The notes: a model not told the origin generated them from the letters alone. 64,000 nt of DNA from Megasphaera coli (GCF_900095855.1 NZ_FMIY01000002.1:1533697-1597696), one strand, 5' to 3'. Counted from the stretch's first letter, positions 41,197 through 50,777 are shown. Made by a program: numbers and translations.

Positions 41197-42096
41197 ATGC
41201 AAACGGTTAAATTTATTGAAGTAGGACCGAGAGACGGATTTCAGAATGTAAAAAAATATATACCGACCGAAGTGAAGCTGAAGGTGATTGATTTGTTGAT
41301 TGATGCGGGAGTGAAGTCGATGGAAATCGGTTCTTTCGTGCATCCGAAGGCAATTCCGCAAATGAAAGACGCAAAAGAGGTCGTAACTAAAACTTTAGAG
41401 ACGCACCAAGATAAGGGAATTGAATTTTTTGCGTTGGTTCCCAACCTTTTTGGCGCAAAAGCGGCGGCAGAATGCGGGCTCAAAAAAATTGATACTGTTA
41501 TTTCCGTCAGTGAATCACATAATAAAGCAAATATCAACAGGACAGTTGAAGAGTCATTGCAAGGTCTGGAACGGATTCGAGAGACATTACCGGATATGGA
41601 AATTATCCTGTCCATGGCGACAACATTTACTTGCCCGTTTGAGGGAATTACGCCGATAGAAAATGTGTTGAATATAATCCGGCAAGGGGTGAAGATTGGA
41701 ATACATCAATTTTGCTTAGCCGATACGATCGGGCAAGCGGATCCGGCAATGGTCAGGAAAACCGTTCAGGCAGTAAAAGAAAATTTTCCGGATGAATATT
41801 TTGAGTTGCATATTCATGATACCCGAGGAATGGGTATTGCTTCTACGTTAGCCGGTATTGAAGCAGGTATTGCCAATGTTCAGGCGGCGGTGGGAGGCTT
41901 AGGCGGTTGTCCGTTTGCTCCCGGTGCCTCAGGAAATGTTGCTTCTGAAGATTTAATTTACATGTTGGATGCGATGGAAATAAAAACAGGAGTTGATTTT
42001 AATAAAATTCTTGCAGCCGCAAAATATGAAAGGCAAGTTATTGAGGGTAATTATAGCGGGCATCAAGTGCTGATCGGAGAACACTGTAATACATAG
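41197..42096 (+). CDS. Hydroxymethylglutaryl-CoA lyase-like enzyme
   Basis: This 299-residue TIM-barrel protein has the metal/active-site opening VGPRDGFQNVKK and the metal-binding HIHDTRGMG. It has the full HMG-CoA lyase signature GGLGGCPFAPGASGNVASED with catalytic Cys at residue 238. The expected reaction is cleavage of 3-hydroxy-3-methylglutaryl-CoA to acetoacetate and acetyl-CoA, or of a related 3-hydroxyacyl-CoA. It lies between a CoA-transferase and a carrier, giving an uptake-activation-cleavage order. AT-rich codon use is shared with its neighbours. Confidence 0.9.
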   Translation: MQTVKFIEVGPRDGFQNVKKYIPTEVKLKVIDLLIDAGVKSMEIGSFVHPKAIPQMKDAKEVVTKTLETHQDKGIEFFALVPNLFGAKAAAECGLKKIDTVISVSESHNKANINRTVEESLQGLERIRETLPDMEIILSMATTFTCPFEGITPIENVLNIIRQGVKIGIHQFCLADTIGQADPAMVRKTVQAVKENFPDEYFELHIHDTRGMGIASTLAGIEAGIANVQAAVGGLGGCPFAPGASGNVASEDLIYMLDAMEIKTGVDFNKILAAAKYERQVIEGNYSGHQVLIGEHCNT

Positions 42097-42135
42097 ATTG
42101 CTATGGGTTGCTTCTGAGAGAGGAGTTTATTGATT

Positions 42136-43407
42136 ATGGAAATGGATCTTTTAGCTCTGTCATTGTTTATTGCCACTATTTTTCTGGCTTTTTTCCGTAA
42201 AGTTAATGTGGGTATCGTAGCGTTGGCAGTAGGTACGGCATGTGTAAGAATTTTCGGTATGACTGATAAACAGCTTGTAAGTGCCATCAGCAGTTCTATG
42301 TTCTGTACGCTTGTCGGAATCACATTTTTATTTGCCGTAATCAAATCCACGGGGGCATTGGATTTATTGGCAAAGAAAATTGTAACGGCGACCGGTAAAA
42401 AAGTCTGGCTATTGCCGATAGCAATTTATGCAGCCGGATTTATTGTTGCCGGTGTCGGGCCGGGGGCTATTCCTGCGTTGGCTATTATTCCGGCTTTGGC
42501 CGTTACGACAGCACTGCAGGTGGGATATAATCCTTTGATGTTGGCGTTAATCGGTGAATTCGGCCTTATTGCAGGAAGGATGACGAGTGTAACTCCCGAG
42601 GCGGCGATTATATCTGCTGCTGCCGCAAGTGCCGGGATGTATAATGTAATGCCGGTTATTTTGGTATGTCAAACACTTGCGACATTGGTTTTCTCGGTTG
42701 TTGTATATATAGTTTTTAAAGGATATCAATTAAAAGAGCCGATCCGGACATATGAAGCGGTGGAGATTCCGCCCTTTACAAGGACGCAATTAACTTCTTT
42801 GAGCGGGGTACTCCTTATGCTGATATTAATGATAGTTTTCCATGTCAATATTGGCTTGGCGGCCTTTATTTCCGGCACGCTGCTTGTTTTGGGCGGAGTT
42901 GCGCAAGACGGAGAATGTTTGAAGGCTTTGCCGTGGGGAACTATTATTATGGTTTTAGGGGTAGGTGCCTTATTATCCGTGGTTGATAAAGTAGGAGGGA
43001 TTAAGTTAATGAGTGCGGCCATTTCCTCCATTATGAACAGCACGACGGCAGTGCCGTTGATCGGGATATCGGCAGGGTTATTAAGCTTGGTAAGCTCCGC
43101 CTTGGGGGTCGTGTATCCGACGATGATGCCTATGTGTTATGATATTGCCGTGCAAGTCGGCGGAGTTGAACCGGTTGCGTTAATGGCAGCTGTAGGAGTC
43201 GGCGGCTCTTTGGCGGGAATATCCCCGATGTCTACCGGAGGAGCTTTGATTTTAGCTGCAATGGGGACTAACATCAAAGACTTTACAGCAACTAAGCAAA
43301 CAAAACTTTTTGCCGAATTGTTGATGATGGCCTGCATTGGGTTGGTTGTTATTGCCGTAGTCTCGGGGCTTACATTCAATTTGATTGCTGAAATTATGTA
43401 CGGATAA
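42136..43407 (+). CDS. MatC/SLC13-like carboxylate permease
   Basis: The ATG at 42136 (MEMDLLALSLFIATIFLAFFRKVNVGI) follows GAGAGGAG by 11 nt; a TTG at 42130 has closer spacing and is possible. About 423 residues with eleven to twelve helices. The first half matches the malonate-carrier-like (MatC_N) pattern, with GPGAIPALAIIPALA and GRMTSVTPEAAIISAAAA. The second half has VSSALGVVYPTMMPMCYDIA and GISPMSTGGALILAAMGTN. A di- or monocarboxylate substrate is expected, likely the one handled by the two upstream enzymes. Confidence 0.82.
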   Translation: MEMDLLALSLFIATIFLAFFRKVNVGIVALAVGTACVRIFGMTDKQLVSAISSSMFCTLVGITFLFAVIKSTGALDLLAKKIVTATGKKVWLLPIAIYAAGFIVAGVGPGAIPALAIIPALAVTTALQVGYNPLMLALIGEFGLIAGRMTSVTPEAAIISAAAASAGMYNVMPVILVCQTLATLVFSVVVYIVFKGYQLKEPIRTYEAVEIPPFTRTQLTSLSGVLLMLILMIVFHVNIGLAAFISGTLLVLGGVAQDGECLKALPWGTIIMVLGVGALLSVVDKVGGIKLMSAAISSIMNSTTAVPLIGISAGLLSLVSSALGVVYPTMMPMCYDIAVQVGGVEPVALMAAVGVGGSLAGISPMSTGGALILAAMGTNIKDFTATKQTKLFAELLMMACIGLVVIAVVSGLTFNLIAEIMYG

Positions 43408-43413
43408 CGGAAT

Positions 43414-43463
43414 AAAAAAACTGCGACTAATGAGTGTGATGCTCACTTAGTTGCAGTTTTTTT
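43414..43463 (+). terminator. Terminator after the carrier gene
   Basis: A long, slightly imperfect hairpin (AAAAAACTGCGACTAA... with ...TTAGTTGCAGTTTTTT) is followed by T. It shows that the symporter fragment beyond the IS was not simply the next gene of this operon with its head in place. Confidence 0.88.
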
Positions 43464-43479
43464 GTGGAATTCTGACGGT

Positions 43480-44532
43480 GAATTGTAAAATATATTGCGA
43501 CAAATAAAAAGACTCATATTGGAGATCTCGTGTAAAATGTAAATAACCACAAATACATGACACGGAGGTCTCTAATATGAGCTATATACATCTTACCATA
43601 GAAAAACGAAGTCAAATAGAAGTTTTACGAAGAGAAGGATACTCTGTTCGTAGGATTGCTAGCTTAAACGGGGTTCACCATTCTACTGTAGCAAGAGAAT
43701 TAAATCGCGTTGAAGGTGAATATTCTGCGATTAAAGCACAGCAATTAGCAATTAGTAAGTCTGCTAATAAAGGCAGACCAACAAAGTTAACACCTCAATT
43801 AGCGGCTTTAATTGAATCCAGGTTACAACAAACTTGGTCTCCAGAAGAAATAGTTGGTGCTGAATTAGTTGGAGTTCTAAGCTTTAAAACAATTTATTCT
43901 TGGATCCATCGTGGTTTTCTTGCTGTAACAGAAAAAGTACTTCGCCGGAAAGGCAAAAAGCCTGGTACACAAGAAAAGCGTGGACGGTTCAATGTGAAAA
44001 AGACCATTAAGGACCGACCTCAAGAAGTTGAAAACCGTAAGACTTTTGGTCATTGGGAACTAGATACAATGGTGTCTTCCAGAGGTCAAAGTAAAGGTTG
44101 TTTAGCTATATTTGTTGAACGTAAAACTCGATTTTATGTAGCAATAAAAATGGACGACCGAACTAAGGAGTCTATGTTTTTAGCTATTAGTTCCCTATAC
44201 AAAACACATTAACAAGTAAATTACTTAAAAACTTTACAGTGGACCGTGGTAAAGAATTTGCGTGCTTTGAACAGGTTGAAAACGACAATGTATTTTGCTG
44301 ATGCCTATGCAGCATGGCAACGTGGCTCTAATGAAAATAGTAATGGTTTACTTCGAGAGTTTTTTCCTAAGAAAACCGATTTAGCTAAAGTAACACTAGA
44401 TAAACTAACAGAAGCACTAGTGCTGATTAATAATCGACCTAGAAAATGCCTTGGGTTTAAAACACCATTTGACATGTTTAAACATGAGATTAAAAAATTG
44501 ATTTAATTTTGTCGCATTACTTATTGCAATTT
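43480..44532. mobile_element. IS30-family insertion sequence (inactive)
   Basis: About 1.05 kb is bounded by imperfect inverted repeats. The left one is at 43480-43504 (ending TTGCGACAAAT) and the right one at 44507-44531 (starting ATTTTGTCGCA). The transposase inside is frameshifted at two places. The element abuts a symporter gene that has lost its N-terminal half. Confidence 0.8.
43577..44506 (+). pseudogene. Broken IS30-family transposase
   Basis: The first frame (43577-44212) has the IS30 helix-turn-helix (GYSVRRIASLNGVHHSTVARELNR) and the first catalytic Asp in GHWELDTM. After SLYKT the frame breaks at about 44206. The expected second Asp region (TVDRGKEFACFEQ) is readable only in another frame. 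A second break at about 44288 leads to the last frame (44246-44506), with the catalytic Glu region GSNENSNGLLREFFPKKTDL and NRPRKCLGFKTP. All DDE residues survive but in three frames, so the protein is not made intact. Confidence 0.88.
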
Positions 44533-45379
44533 ATCGTTTAAAATTCCGTCAGCTGAATTTCATCGCGTTTTTCCGGCTGAACCCTGGTTTGACCTTTTTG
44601 GACGCGGTGTCAGCGAGGTTTTAGGGAATTTGTTTTCTATGATAGTGGGGATTTTGTCTGCACAAGCTTATATTCAAGCATTATTTTCTGCAAGCGATGC
44701 TAAAACGGCTGCGCGTGGTGCCCTTACGGCGTCAGCTATAATTATCCCGTTTGGATTGCCTATCGTTGCCATCGGTATGTACATGCATTATGCGCACCCT
44801 GAAATAGTGCCTATTACGGCATTGCCTACGTTCTTTTTGACATATCTTCCGGACTGGCTGGGCGGTATTGCCATTGCAGGCGTTTTATTAGCTATTATCA
44901 GCTCTACGGCCGGCATGGCATTGGGTATCGGTACGTTGCTTTCGCGTGATTTTGTTGCCAACGTTTTTAATGTGCAGTCCAACTTTAAAATCCTTTGGGC
45001 CAATCGTATTACAATTTTTCTTACAATGGTGATAGGAACGCTGGTTTCATATATTAATTTGAATGCGACGATTTTGGAGCTGAACTTCCTGTCATTTATT
45101 TTACGCGGAGCGGGTGTATTTGTTCCGTTGACAATTGCCGTGTTTAAGCCCGGATGGTTGCCGCCTAAATGGGCCTTGGCTTCTATTATAATTGCTACAA
45201 TTGTGCCTATCGTATCGAAAATGATACTTCACTTGACTGTCAATCCCTTGTATCTGGCGTTAAGCGTCAGCTTGGCTGTTATCGTAATCGGCATATTGGC
45301 GGGCGGCAAGAAGCAACATGAAGTATATTTGCAAAGCAAGGTGAACGCGGCCGGGATAGATAATGAAAGCGAAGCTTAA
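44533..45379 (+). pseudogene. C-terminal part of a sodium:solute symporter (SSS family), N-terminus lost
   Basis: The frame is open from the IS end (KIPSAEFHRVFPAEPWFDLFGRGVSEVLGNLFSMIVG...) to the stop at 45379. It shows SSS features: GILSAQAYIQALFSASDAKTAARG, AGVLLAIISSTAGMALGIGTLLSRDF and five to six helices. The missing 200 or so N-terminal residues hold half of the sodium and substrate site. A TTG at 44630 could start a short product, but it would not transport. Nothing upstream of the IS encodes the missing head, so a deletion accompanied or followed insertion. Confidence 0.85.
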
Positions 45380-45426
45380 TCCGGGTAATTAAAAGAGGTC
45401 GGTATTTACGGAAAGGAGTAATCAAC

Positions 45427-46638
45427 ATGGAGCGGTCCTATAATTTCAGCGTGGGAGCAAAACGGTTGGCGAATGTTCAGCCGTCGGCAATCCGTAAGGT
45501 TTTGGAAAAAGCTGTTAAATTACAAGGTGAAGGGCATCATGTAATTTTTTTCAGTATCGGAGAGCCGGACTTTAATACTCCGGAGGCGATTAAATCGGCT
45601 ACCATACAGGCAATAAAAGATAATTTCACGCATTATACCTCTAACAGAGGGCATGCTGGGCTAAGAAAATCTTTGCAAAATTATATATATGGTGAGACCG
45701 GTGTCAGTTATGATCCGGAAACAGAAATAATTTTAACCTCAGGAGGTGCGGAAGGATTAAATAATGTAATGCTGAGCTTTGTGGATGAGGGTGATGATGT
45801 TATTGTACTGACACCGTTTTTTGTCAACTATAAAATGCTGGTAAATATGTGTGGCGCCAATTTTATAGACGTCCCGTTAGATGATAAGGAAGGGTTTAAG
45901 CTTAATATTGCAACACTTGAAAAGGCAATTACACCAAAGGCCAAAATGTTGATCATTAATAATCCTAATAATCCCAGCGGTGTAGTATTTTCTAAAGCTG
46001 AGCTCAATGCAGTTTGTGAAATGGCTAAAAAGTACAATTTCCTGGTTTTATCAGATGAAATGTACAGCCGACTTACATATGGAGCTGCTAAGTTTTATTC
46101 TATGGCAGCCTTCCCGAATATGAAGGAGCGGACGATTATTGTCAGCGGATTCTCCAAAACCTTTGCAATGACGGGTTGGCGGGTAGGTTACCTTGCTGCT
46201 GCGAAACCGTTGGCAGATGTGTTAATTCGTACACATCAGTACTCTACTACCAGCGGAACCACTTTTATTCATGTCGGATTAACAAAATCTATGGACAGCG
46301 AAGAAACTAAAGTTGATGTGGAACATATGGTAAATACATTTGGAAAGCGCCGAGCTCTAATGCTGCAAAAGCTTTCGGAGATTCCCGGAATCTCTTATTC
46401 AAATCCTGCCGGTGCGTTTTATTTATTGATGAATGTCGCCGCATCAGGCTTGAGCGGGGAAGCCTTTTCCGAACGATTGCTTGCAGAAAAACATGTGGCG
46501 ACTGTTCCGGCTAAGGCGTTTGGGGATAATTTTGCCGACTATATTCGAATATCTTATGCAACATCTGAATCCGACATAGAAGAAGGAGTTCGGCGAATAA
46601 AAGAATTAGTTAAAGAATTGAAAGACGGCAAAAACTGA
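45427..46638 (+). CDS. Class I/II pyridoxal-phosphate aminotransferase
   Basis: This 403-residue fold-type I aminotransferase has GEPDFNTPEAIKSA, the substrate loop FTHYTSNRGHAGLRKSL, NNPNNPSGVVFSKAEL, and the PLP lysine in SGFSKTFAMTGWRVGY (K244). The C-terminal Arg region (FADYIRISYATSE) is present. It resembles aspartate/branched or aromatic-type aminotransferases; the amino acid cannot be fixed. It starts 47 bp after the truncated symporter with GGAAAGGAG upstream, so transporter and enzyme were probably one amino-acid-use unit. Confidence 0.92.
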   Translation: MERSYNFSVGAKRLANVQPSAIRKVLEKAVKLQGEGHHVIFFSIGEPDFNTPEAIKSATIQAIKDNFTHYTSNRGHAGLRKSLQNYIYGETGVSYDPETEIILTSGGAEGLNNVMLSFVDEGDDVIVLTPFFVNYKMLVNMCGANFIDVPLDDKEGFKLNIATLEKAITPKAKMLIINNPNNPSGVVFSKAELNAVCEMAKKYNFLVLSDEMYSRLTYGAAKFYSMAAFPNMKERTIIVSGFSKTFAMTGWRVGYLAAAKPLADVLIRTHQYSTTSGTTFIHVGLTKSMDSEETKVDVEHMVNTFGKRRALMLQKLSEIPGISYSNPAGAFYLLMNVAASGLSGEAFSERLLAEKHVATVPAKAFGDNFADYIRISYATSESDIEEGVRRIKELVKELKDGKN

Positions 46639-46650
46639 AACTGAATTAAA

Positions 46651-46706
46651 AAAGAGGCCCGGATGAAATATCAGTATAAGTTACTTCATCCGGGTCTTTA
46701 TTTTTT
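46651..46706. terminator. Terminator between convergent aminotransferase and aldo/keto reductase genes
   Basis: GGCCCGGATGAA pairs with TTCATCCGGGTC across a 17-nt loop, with A-rich left and T-rich right flanks. Confidence 0.85.
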
Positions 46707-46709
46707 CTG

Positions 46710-47558
46710 CTATACCGTTCTTTTAATCATATTCTCCGTATAGGTCGCGTCCTGACTGTTGCCGACGAGGACGTCTTCCTTATCCAGCGCGGCGAGGGTT
46801 TTCATTTCGTCGTCCGTCAGAACGAAGTCGAAGATGTCCGCATTGTTTTTGATGCGGTCGGCATGAGAGGATTTGGGCAAGACGGAAATGCCCGACTGAA
46901 CGAGGAAGCGCAGCGCGATTTGGTGCGGCGTCTTACCGTATTTTTGAGCCGCCGCCGTAACGGCATCCTCTTTATACATGTCCATGTTGCGGTTGCGGCC
47001 GAAGGGGGAGTAGGCCTGGTGGGCTACACCGTAGCGGCGCATGACGTTCTGTAATTCCCGATACTGGCAATAGAGATGCGTTTCAACCTGATTTACGGCC
47101 GGCGTGACATCGTTAAAGCAAATGAGGTCTATGAGCTGGCTGGGCATGAAGTTGGAAACGCCGATGGAACGGACGAGGCCGTCATGCTGCGCCTTTTCCA
47201 GAGAGCGCCAGGCCTGATAGACATCGTTGTACGGCCAGTGAAGAAGAACAAGGTCCACGTAATCGAGATCCAATTTACGAAGTGATTCTTCAAGGCTTTT
47301 GCGGCACTTGTCGCCGGGAAAATTGGAAAACCAAATTTTGGTCGTAATAAAAAGGTCGTTGCGCGGCACTTGGCAATGAGACAGGGCTTTGCCGACGATT
47401 TCTTCGTTTTTATAGGCCTGTGCCGTGTCGATAAGGCGATAGCCGCTTTCAATAGCTGTAATGATGGCTGTTTCATCGGCCTTCGGATCGGTCAGCTGAT
47501 ATGTGCCGAAGCCGACGAGAGGCATTTCATAGCCCGTATTTAAGGTGCATGTTTTCAT
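46710..47558 (-). CDS. Aldo/keto reductase
   Basis: This 282-residue (beta/alpha)8 oxidoreductase has the full catalytic set: Asp and Tyr in RLIDTAQAYKNEE, Lys in FITTKIWF and His in VLLHWPYND. NADPH-site stretches IGVSNFMPSQL and VLPKSSHADRIKNN are also present. It reduces aldehydes or ketones with NADPH in the cytoplasm; substrate unknown. It is followed by an AlkA-type gene upstream in the same direction (13-bp gap), so they may be co-transcribed. Confidence 0.93.
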   Translation of the reverse strand: MKTCTLNTGYEMPLVGFGTYQLTDPKADETAIITAIESGYRLIDTAQAYKNEEIVGKALSHCQVPRNDLFITTKIWFSNFPGDKCRKSLEESLRKLDLDYVDLVLLHWPYNDVYQAWRSLEKAQHDGLVRSIGVSNFMPSQLIDLICFNDVTPAVNQVETHLYCQYRELQNVMRRYGVAHQAYSPFGRNRNMDMYKEDAVTAAAQKYGKTPHQIALRFLVQSGISVLPKSSHADRIKNNADIFDFVLTDDEMKTLAALDKEDVLVGNSQDATYTENMIKRTV

Positions 47559-47570
47559 AGTAAAGACCTC

Positions 47571-48221
47571 CTATTTCTTTTTCTTCAGCGCGTAATCCTT
47601 CATATCCGCAACGGCACCGCCTGCGACGGCCCATAAATACAGGGACGCAACGCTGCAGTAAGGGCTGAAGCGTCGTTTGTATTTAGCGAAAAGCTTGCGG
47701 TCGATACGGCGGCGGTGGTAAATCATGCGCAGACCGCGCTGAAGGGCCAGGTCGTCAAAGCTGAAAATATTCGGCCGCTCGAGGCAAAAAAGCAAAATCA
47801 TTTCGGCCGTCCACACGCCGATTCCCTTCAGGGACGAAAGTGCTTTTATAGCCCCTTCATCAGACATTTCGGTGATGCGGGCCAAGTCGAATTCCCCGCG
47901 GTTTATTTTTTCGGCAAAGTCTTTGATGTAGGCGGCCTTGCGAAAGGAAATGCCCGCTTCCTGTAATTCGGCCTCCGTTACACCGGTAACGGTTTTTGCC
48001 GTTACCGGACCTAAGCGTTCATTCATGCGCTGCCAAATAGTCGTCTGCGCCTTCGTGGATATTTGCTGTCCCACAATATGATGAACGACGGAAGCAAATA
48101 AATTACTGTCCACTTCCCTGTCAATGTGGCCGATTTTTTCTATGACAGCCCCTAAGCGGGCATCCCTGCTTCTTAAATAAGCGACCTCATTGTCGCCGTA
48201 GCGAAAATACACGGTATTCAC
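47571..48221 (-). CDS. DNA-3-methyladenine glycosylase II family protein (HhH-GPD)
   Basis: The frame is open to 48278, but AAGGAG (48226-48231) supports GTG starts at 48221 or 48212, giving 216 or 213 residues. The HhH-GPD core is clear: HHIVGQQISTKAQTTIW, then LSSLKGIGVWTAEMILLF and the catalytic Asp region FSFDDLALQRGLRMIYHRR. Such enzymes excise alkylated bases. It lacks the N-terminal domain of E. coli AlkA, as do many short bacterial relatives. Confidence 0.88.
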   Translation of the reverse strand: MNTVYFRYGDNEVAYLRSRDARLGAVIEKIGHIDREVDSNLFASVVHHIVGQQISTKAQTTIWQRMNERLGPVTAKTVTGVTEAELQEAGISFRKAAYIKDFAEKINRGEFDLARITEMSDEGAIKALSSLKGIGVWTAEMILLFCLERPNIFSFDDLALQRGLRMIYHRRRIDRKLFAKYKRRFSPYCSVASLYLWAVAGGAVADMKDYALKKKK

Positions 48222-48335
48222 CTCACTCCTTGTATTGTACTGCAGGCAGGCGAAAAGAAAAAGATATTCGAAAAGCATGGGAACGGAAAAAGATGTGTTT
48301 GAATGAAATGGGATGTATAGATATAAATGATTTTG

Positions 48336-48344
48336 TGGTATACT
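48336..48344 (+). promoter_or_regulatory. Extended -10 promoter for the PIG-L/glycosyltransferase pair
   Basis: TGGTATACT (TGn plus TATACT) lies just before the gene. Transcription from about 48351 makes the ATG at 48366 the first usable in-frame start. Confidence 0.5.
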
Positions 48345-48365
48345 ATGCGTGAAGACGGTTCAATA

Positions 48366-49583
48366 ATGTCAAAACGGTATAGAGTTTTAATCAGGCAACC
48401 GGTTGTTGGGGAGTGTATTGTGTATCAATCGAGTTTTACATATCATGACTTTTTTGGAGGCAATACATTGCTTGTCATTGTGCCTCATCAGGATGATGAG
48501 ATGAATATGGCGGGAGCTGCCATATATGGCGCTTTACATGAAGGAATGACCGTATATTGCGCGTACTTTACTGACGGTGATTATGAATATCCGGCATGGC
48601 TGCGACGGCGGGAAGCGGAGCGTATGGCAGTACGGATTGGATTGCCGAAAGAAAATCTTTGTTATTTAGGATTTCCCGATCGCGGACATGAATTGGGAAT
48701 ATATAAAATTACCGAAGCAATTGAAGCGATGGAAACCTTGTTATTGAAAATTCAGCCTGATGCCGTAATAGCGACGGATTGTGACACACATCCGGATCAT
48801 AAGATATGCTCGGAGGCATTTGACCAAGCAATTCAAAACTTGTCTTCTCGCGGCGCGTTGTTGCCGACAATGCGCGTTTTCAAGGGTTTTGCGTATGCAA
48901 CGGGATATGAAACTGTTGATGATTTTAATGCGCTTAACTTGAAGTCGACTAAAATTAACAGACAATTGTTATCTGAAGGCTGTACGACGGAAAACCCGGA
49001 TTTAGAGTGGGTTGATCGCATCCGGATTCCCGTACCGGAGGATTGCCGCAGCTTGGATTTAATTCATAATCCCGTTTTCTCGGGCATGTCCGCTCATGAA
49101 TCGCAGCGCGCATATAAAAGAGGACGCCGCCTTATAAACGGAGATAATGTATTGTGGCAAGTGTCTTTAAGACGATATAAAGAAACTTATAAAGCGAATA
49201 CGTATAAATATTGTCATATACTTGCAGGAAATGAATTTATGTACGACTGGATACTATATCCCGGAGAAACTGTGCCGGTTATCAATGCATATGTATCTAA
49301 TGCCGGTATAGATGCAAAGGCGTTGCGATGGAAGATTAACGACCGCGTGATTGCGTCTGAAAAAGTACAGCCGGAGATTACCGGTCAACTTACAAAAGAG
49401 GCAATAAGAATTCGGTTGGAGATTGCAGGAACAGACGCTTTCTGTGAAGTTACGTTGAGAAAAGGGACTTATAAAGATTTATTTTACCGATGGTATGTGC
49501 GGTTACGCAATTGGTGGAATTATCAACGGGTTCGTCAAGAGTATAAACGTGCTTGGCGTACCGTACAGGCCTATCGAAAATGA
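48366..49583 (+). CDS. PIG-L (LmbE-like) family deacetylase with C-terminal extension
   Basis: From the ATG at 48366 (MSKRYRVLIRQPVVGEC) the protein has 405 residues. The zinc site is visible as VPHQDDEMNMAG (a variant of the family HPDDE) and THPDHK. Residues about 30-230 hold the deacetylase fold. The last ~150 form an extra beta-rich and basic tail (RWYVRLRNWWNYQRVRQEYKRAW). PIG-L enzymes remove acetyl groups from N-acetylglucosamine-type sugars. The ribosome site is weak. An AT-rich glycosyltransferase gene follows in the same direction, suggesting surface glycan work. Confidence 0.85.
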   Translation: MSKRYRVLIRQPVVGECIVYQSSFTYHDFFGGNTLLVIVPHQDDEMNMAGAAIYGALHEGMTVYCAYFTDGDYEYPAWLRRREAERMAVRIGLPKENLCYLGFPDRGHELGIYKITEAIEAMETLLLKIQPDAVIATDCDTHPDHKICSEAFDQAIQNLSSRGALLPTMRVFKGFAYATGYETVDDFNALNLKSTKINRQLLSEGCTTENPDLEWVDRIRIPVPEDCRSLDLIHNPVFSGMSAHESQRAYKRGRRLINGDNVLWQVSLRRYKETYKANTYKYCHILAGNEFMYDWILYPGETVPVINAYVSNAGIDAKALRWKINDRVIASEKVQPEITGQLTKEAIRIRLEIAGTDAFCEVTLRKGTYKDLFYRWYVRLRNWWNYQRVRQEYKRAWRTVQAYRK

Positions 49584-49647
49584 TGAACGCATACATAAAA
49601 GATTGCCTGAATATACTTGACGGCTGAGTAAAGGATAATGGCAGTAT

Positions 49648-50673
49648 ATGGAGACAAGTCGACAAAATCCGCTTATTTCGATTATTGTACCGGTATATCG
49701 AGTAGCAAAATATCTCGGAAGGTGCATTGAGAGTATTCAAACACAAACGTATTCCGATTGGGAACTTATATTGGTGGATGACGCCTCTTCCTCGTCTTCT
49801 TTCCCCGCTGATGAGAGCGGAATGATTTGTGATGCCTATGCAGCACAAGACAGCCGGATTCGCGTTATTCATCATGCAAAAAATCAAGGTGTCAGCGTTA
49901 GCCGGAACGATGCATTACAAGTCATGAGCGGTGATTATGTCGTATTTATTGACGGGGATGATTACGTAGCGCCTACTATGCTGGAAGAATGTTTACAGGA
50001 GCTCCTTGATAAGCAGGTGGACGTCGTGATCTTCAATGTTGCTATTGTGGAAGGCGGCGAAATCAGACCATATCCGATGAATACGAGTTGTATGATTAAT
50101 CGTGATACGACATATCGTGCGTTGATTGAAGATAAAATTCCCTGTTATTTATGTAATAAGTTTTTTAAGAGGTATTTATGGGAACATATTCGTTTACCGG
50201 CAAATACATTTTATGAAGATTTACTGATTATGCCGACAGTATTTCAACAAGTCAAGACTGTTTCGTATTTACCGAAAGTATTGTATTACTATAATTGCAA
50301 TAATGAAAATTCAATAACCTCCAATTTAAGCGCCAAAAGTAAATATGGCTTATTTGCCGCTTTTTTATCGCGTCAGCCTTTAGCTGCGGCTGAAGGAATG
50401 CATGGATTTGTGCAATATGCAAGACATCGCGCTATTCGCAGCGCAGTCGGATGCATGGGTTTTCATTTGGCCCGCGGGGAATTGACAGGTGTACAGGTGA
50501 AGCACTTGCTTGCGTATTTAAAGAAAGAGGAAGCGGCTCCGGATCGGCCGAAAATCGGATTGAAATATGAACTGTTACTTTATGGCGCTTTACATCGACG
50601 ATGGATTCCCAAAACCTACGGATATTTCATGTTTGTTTTTGAAAAAATTAAACAGATTGCACATATAGGATAA
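49648..50673 (+). CDS. Family 2 glycosyltransferase
   Basis: This 341-residue GT-A enzyme starts PLISIIVPVYRVAKYLGRCIESIQTQTYSDWELILVDDAS. It has the metal-binding DxD-like DGDDYVAPTMLEE at about residue 105. The C-terminal part is basic and hydrophobic and suits membrane association. It adds a sugar to a surface polymer or lipid carrier; donor and acceptor are unknown. AAAGGA lies 11 bp upstream of the start. Its codon use is AT-rich like the preceding PIG-L gene. Confidence 0.92.
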   Translation: METSRQNPLISIIVPVYRVAKYLGRCIESIQTQTYSDWELILVDDASSSSSFPADESGMICDAYAAQDSRIRVIHHAKNQGVSVSRNDALQVMSGDYVVFIDGDDYVAPTMLEECLQELLDKQVDVVIFNVAIVEGGEIRPYPMNTSCMINRDTTYRALIEDKIPCYLCNKFFKRYLWEHIRLPANTFYEDLLIMPTVFQQVKTVSYLPKVLYYYNCNNENSITSNLSAKSKYGLFAAFLSRQPLAAAEGMHGFVQYARHRAIRSAVGCMGFHLARGELTGVQVKHLLAYLKKEEAAPDRPKIGLKYELLLYGALHRRWIPKTYGYFMFVFEKIKQIAHIG

Positions 50674-50777
50674 ATAATTGGAAAATATCGATTATTTTGC
50701 GGTACTTGAACGAATCGACGGGAAAAGTAGTTCTTGGCAACTAATGACATAATCAAAATATAGAGGAGGCGTGACAC

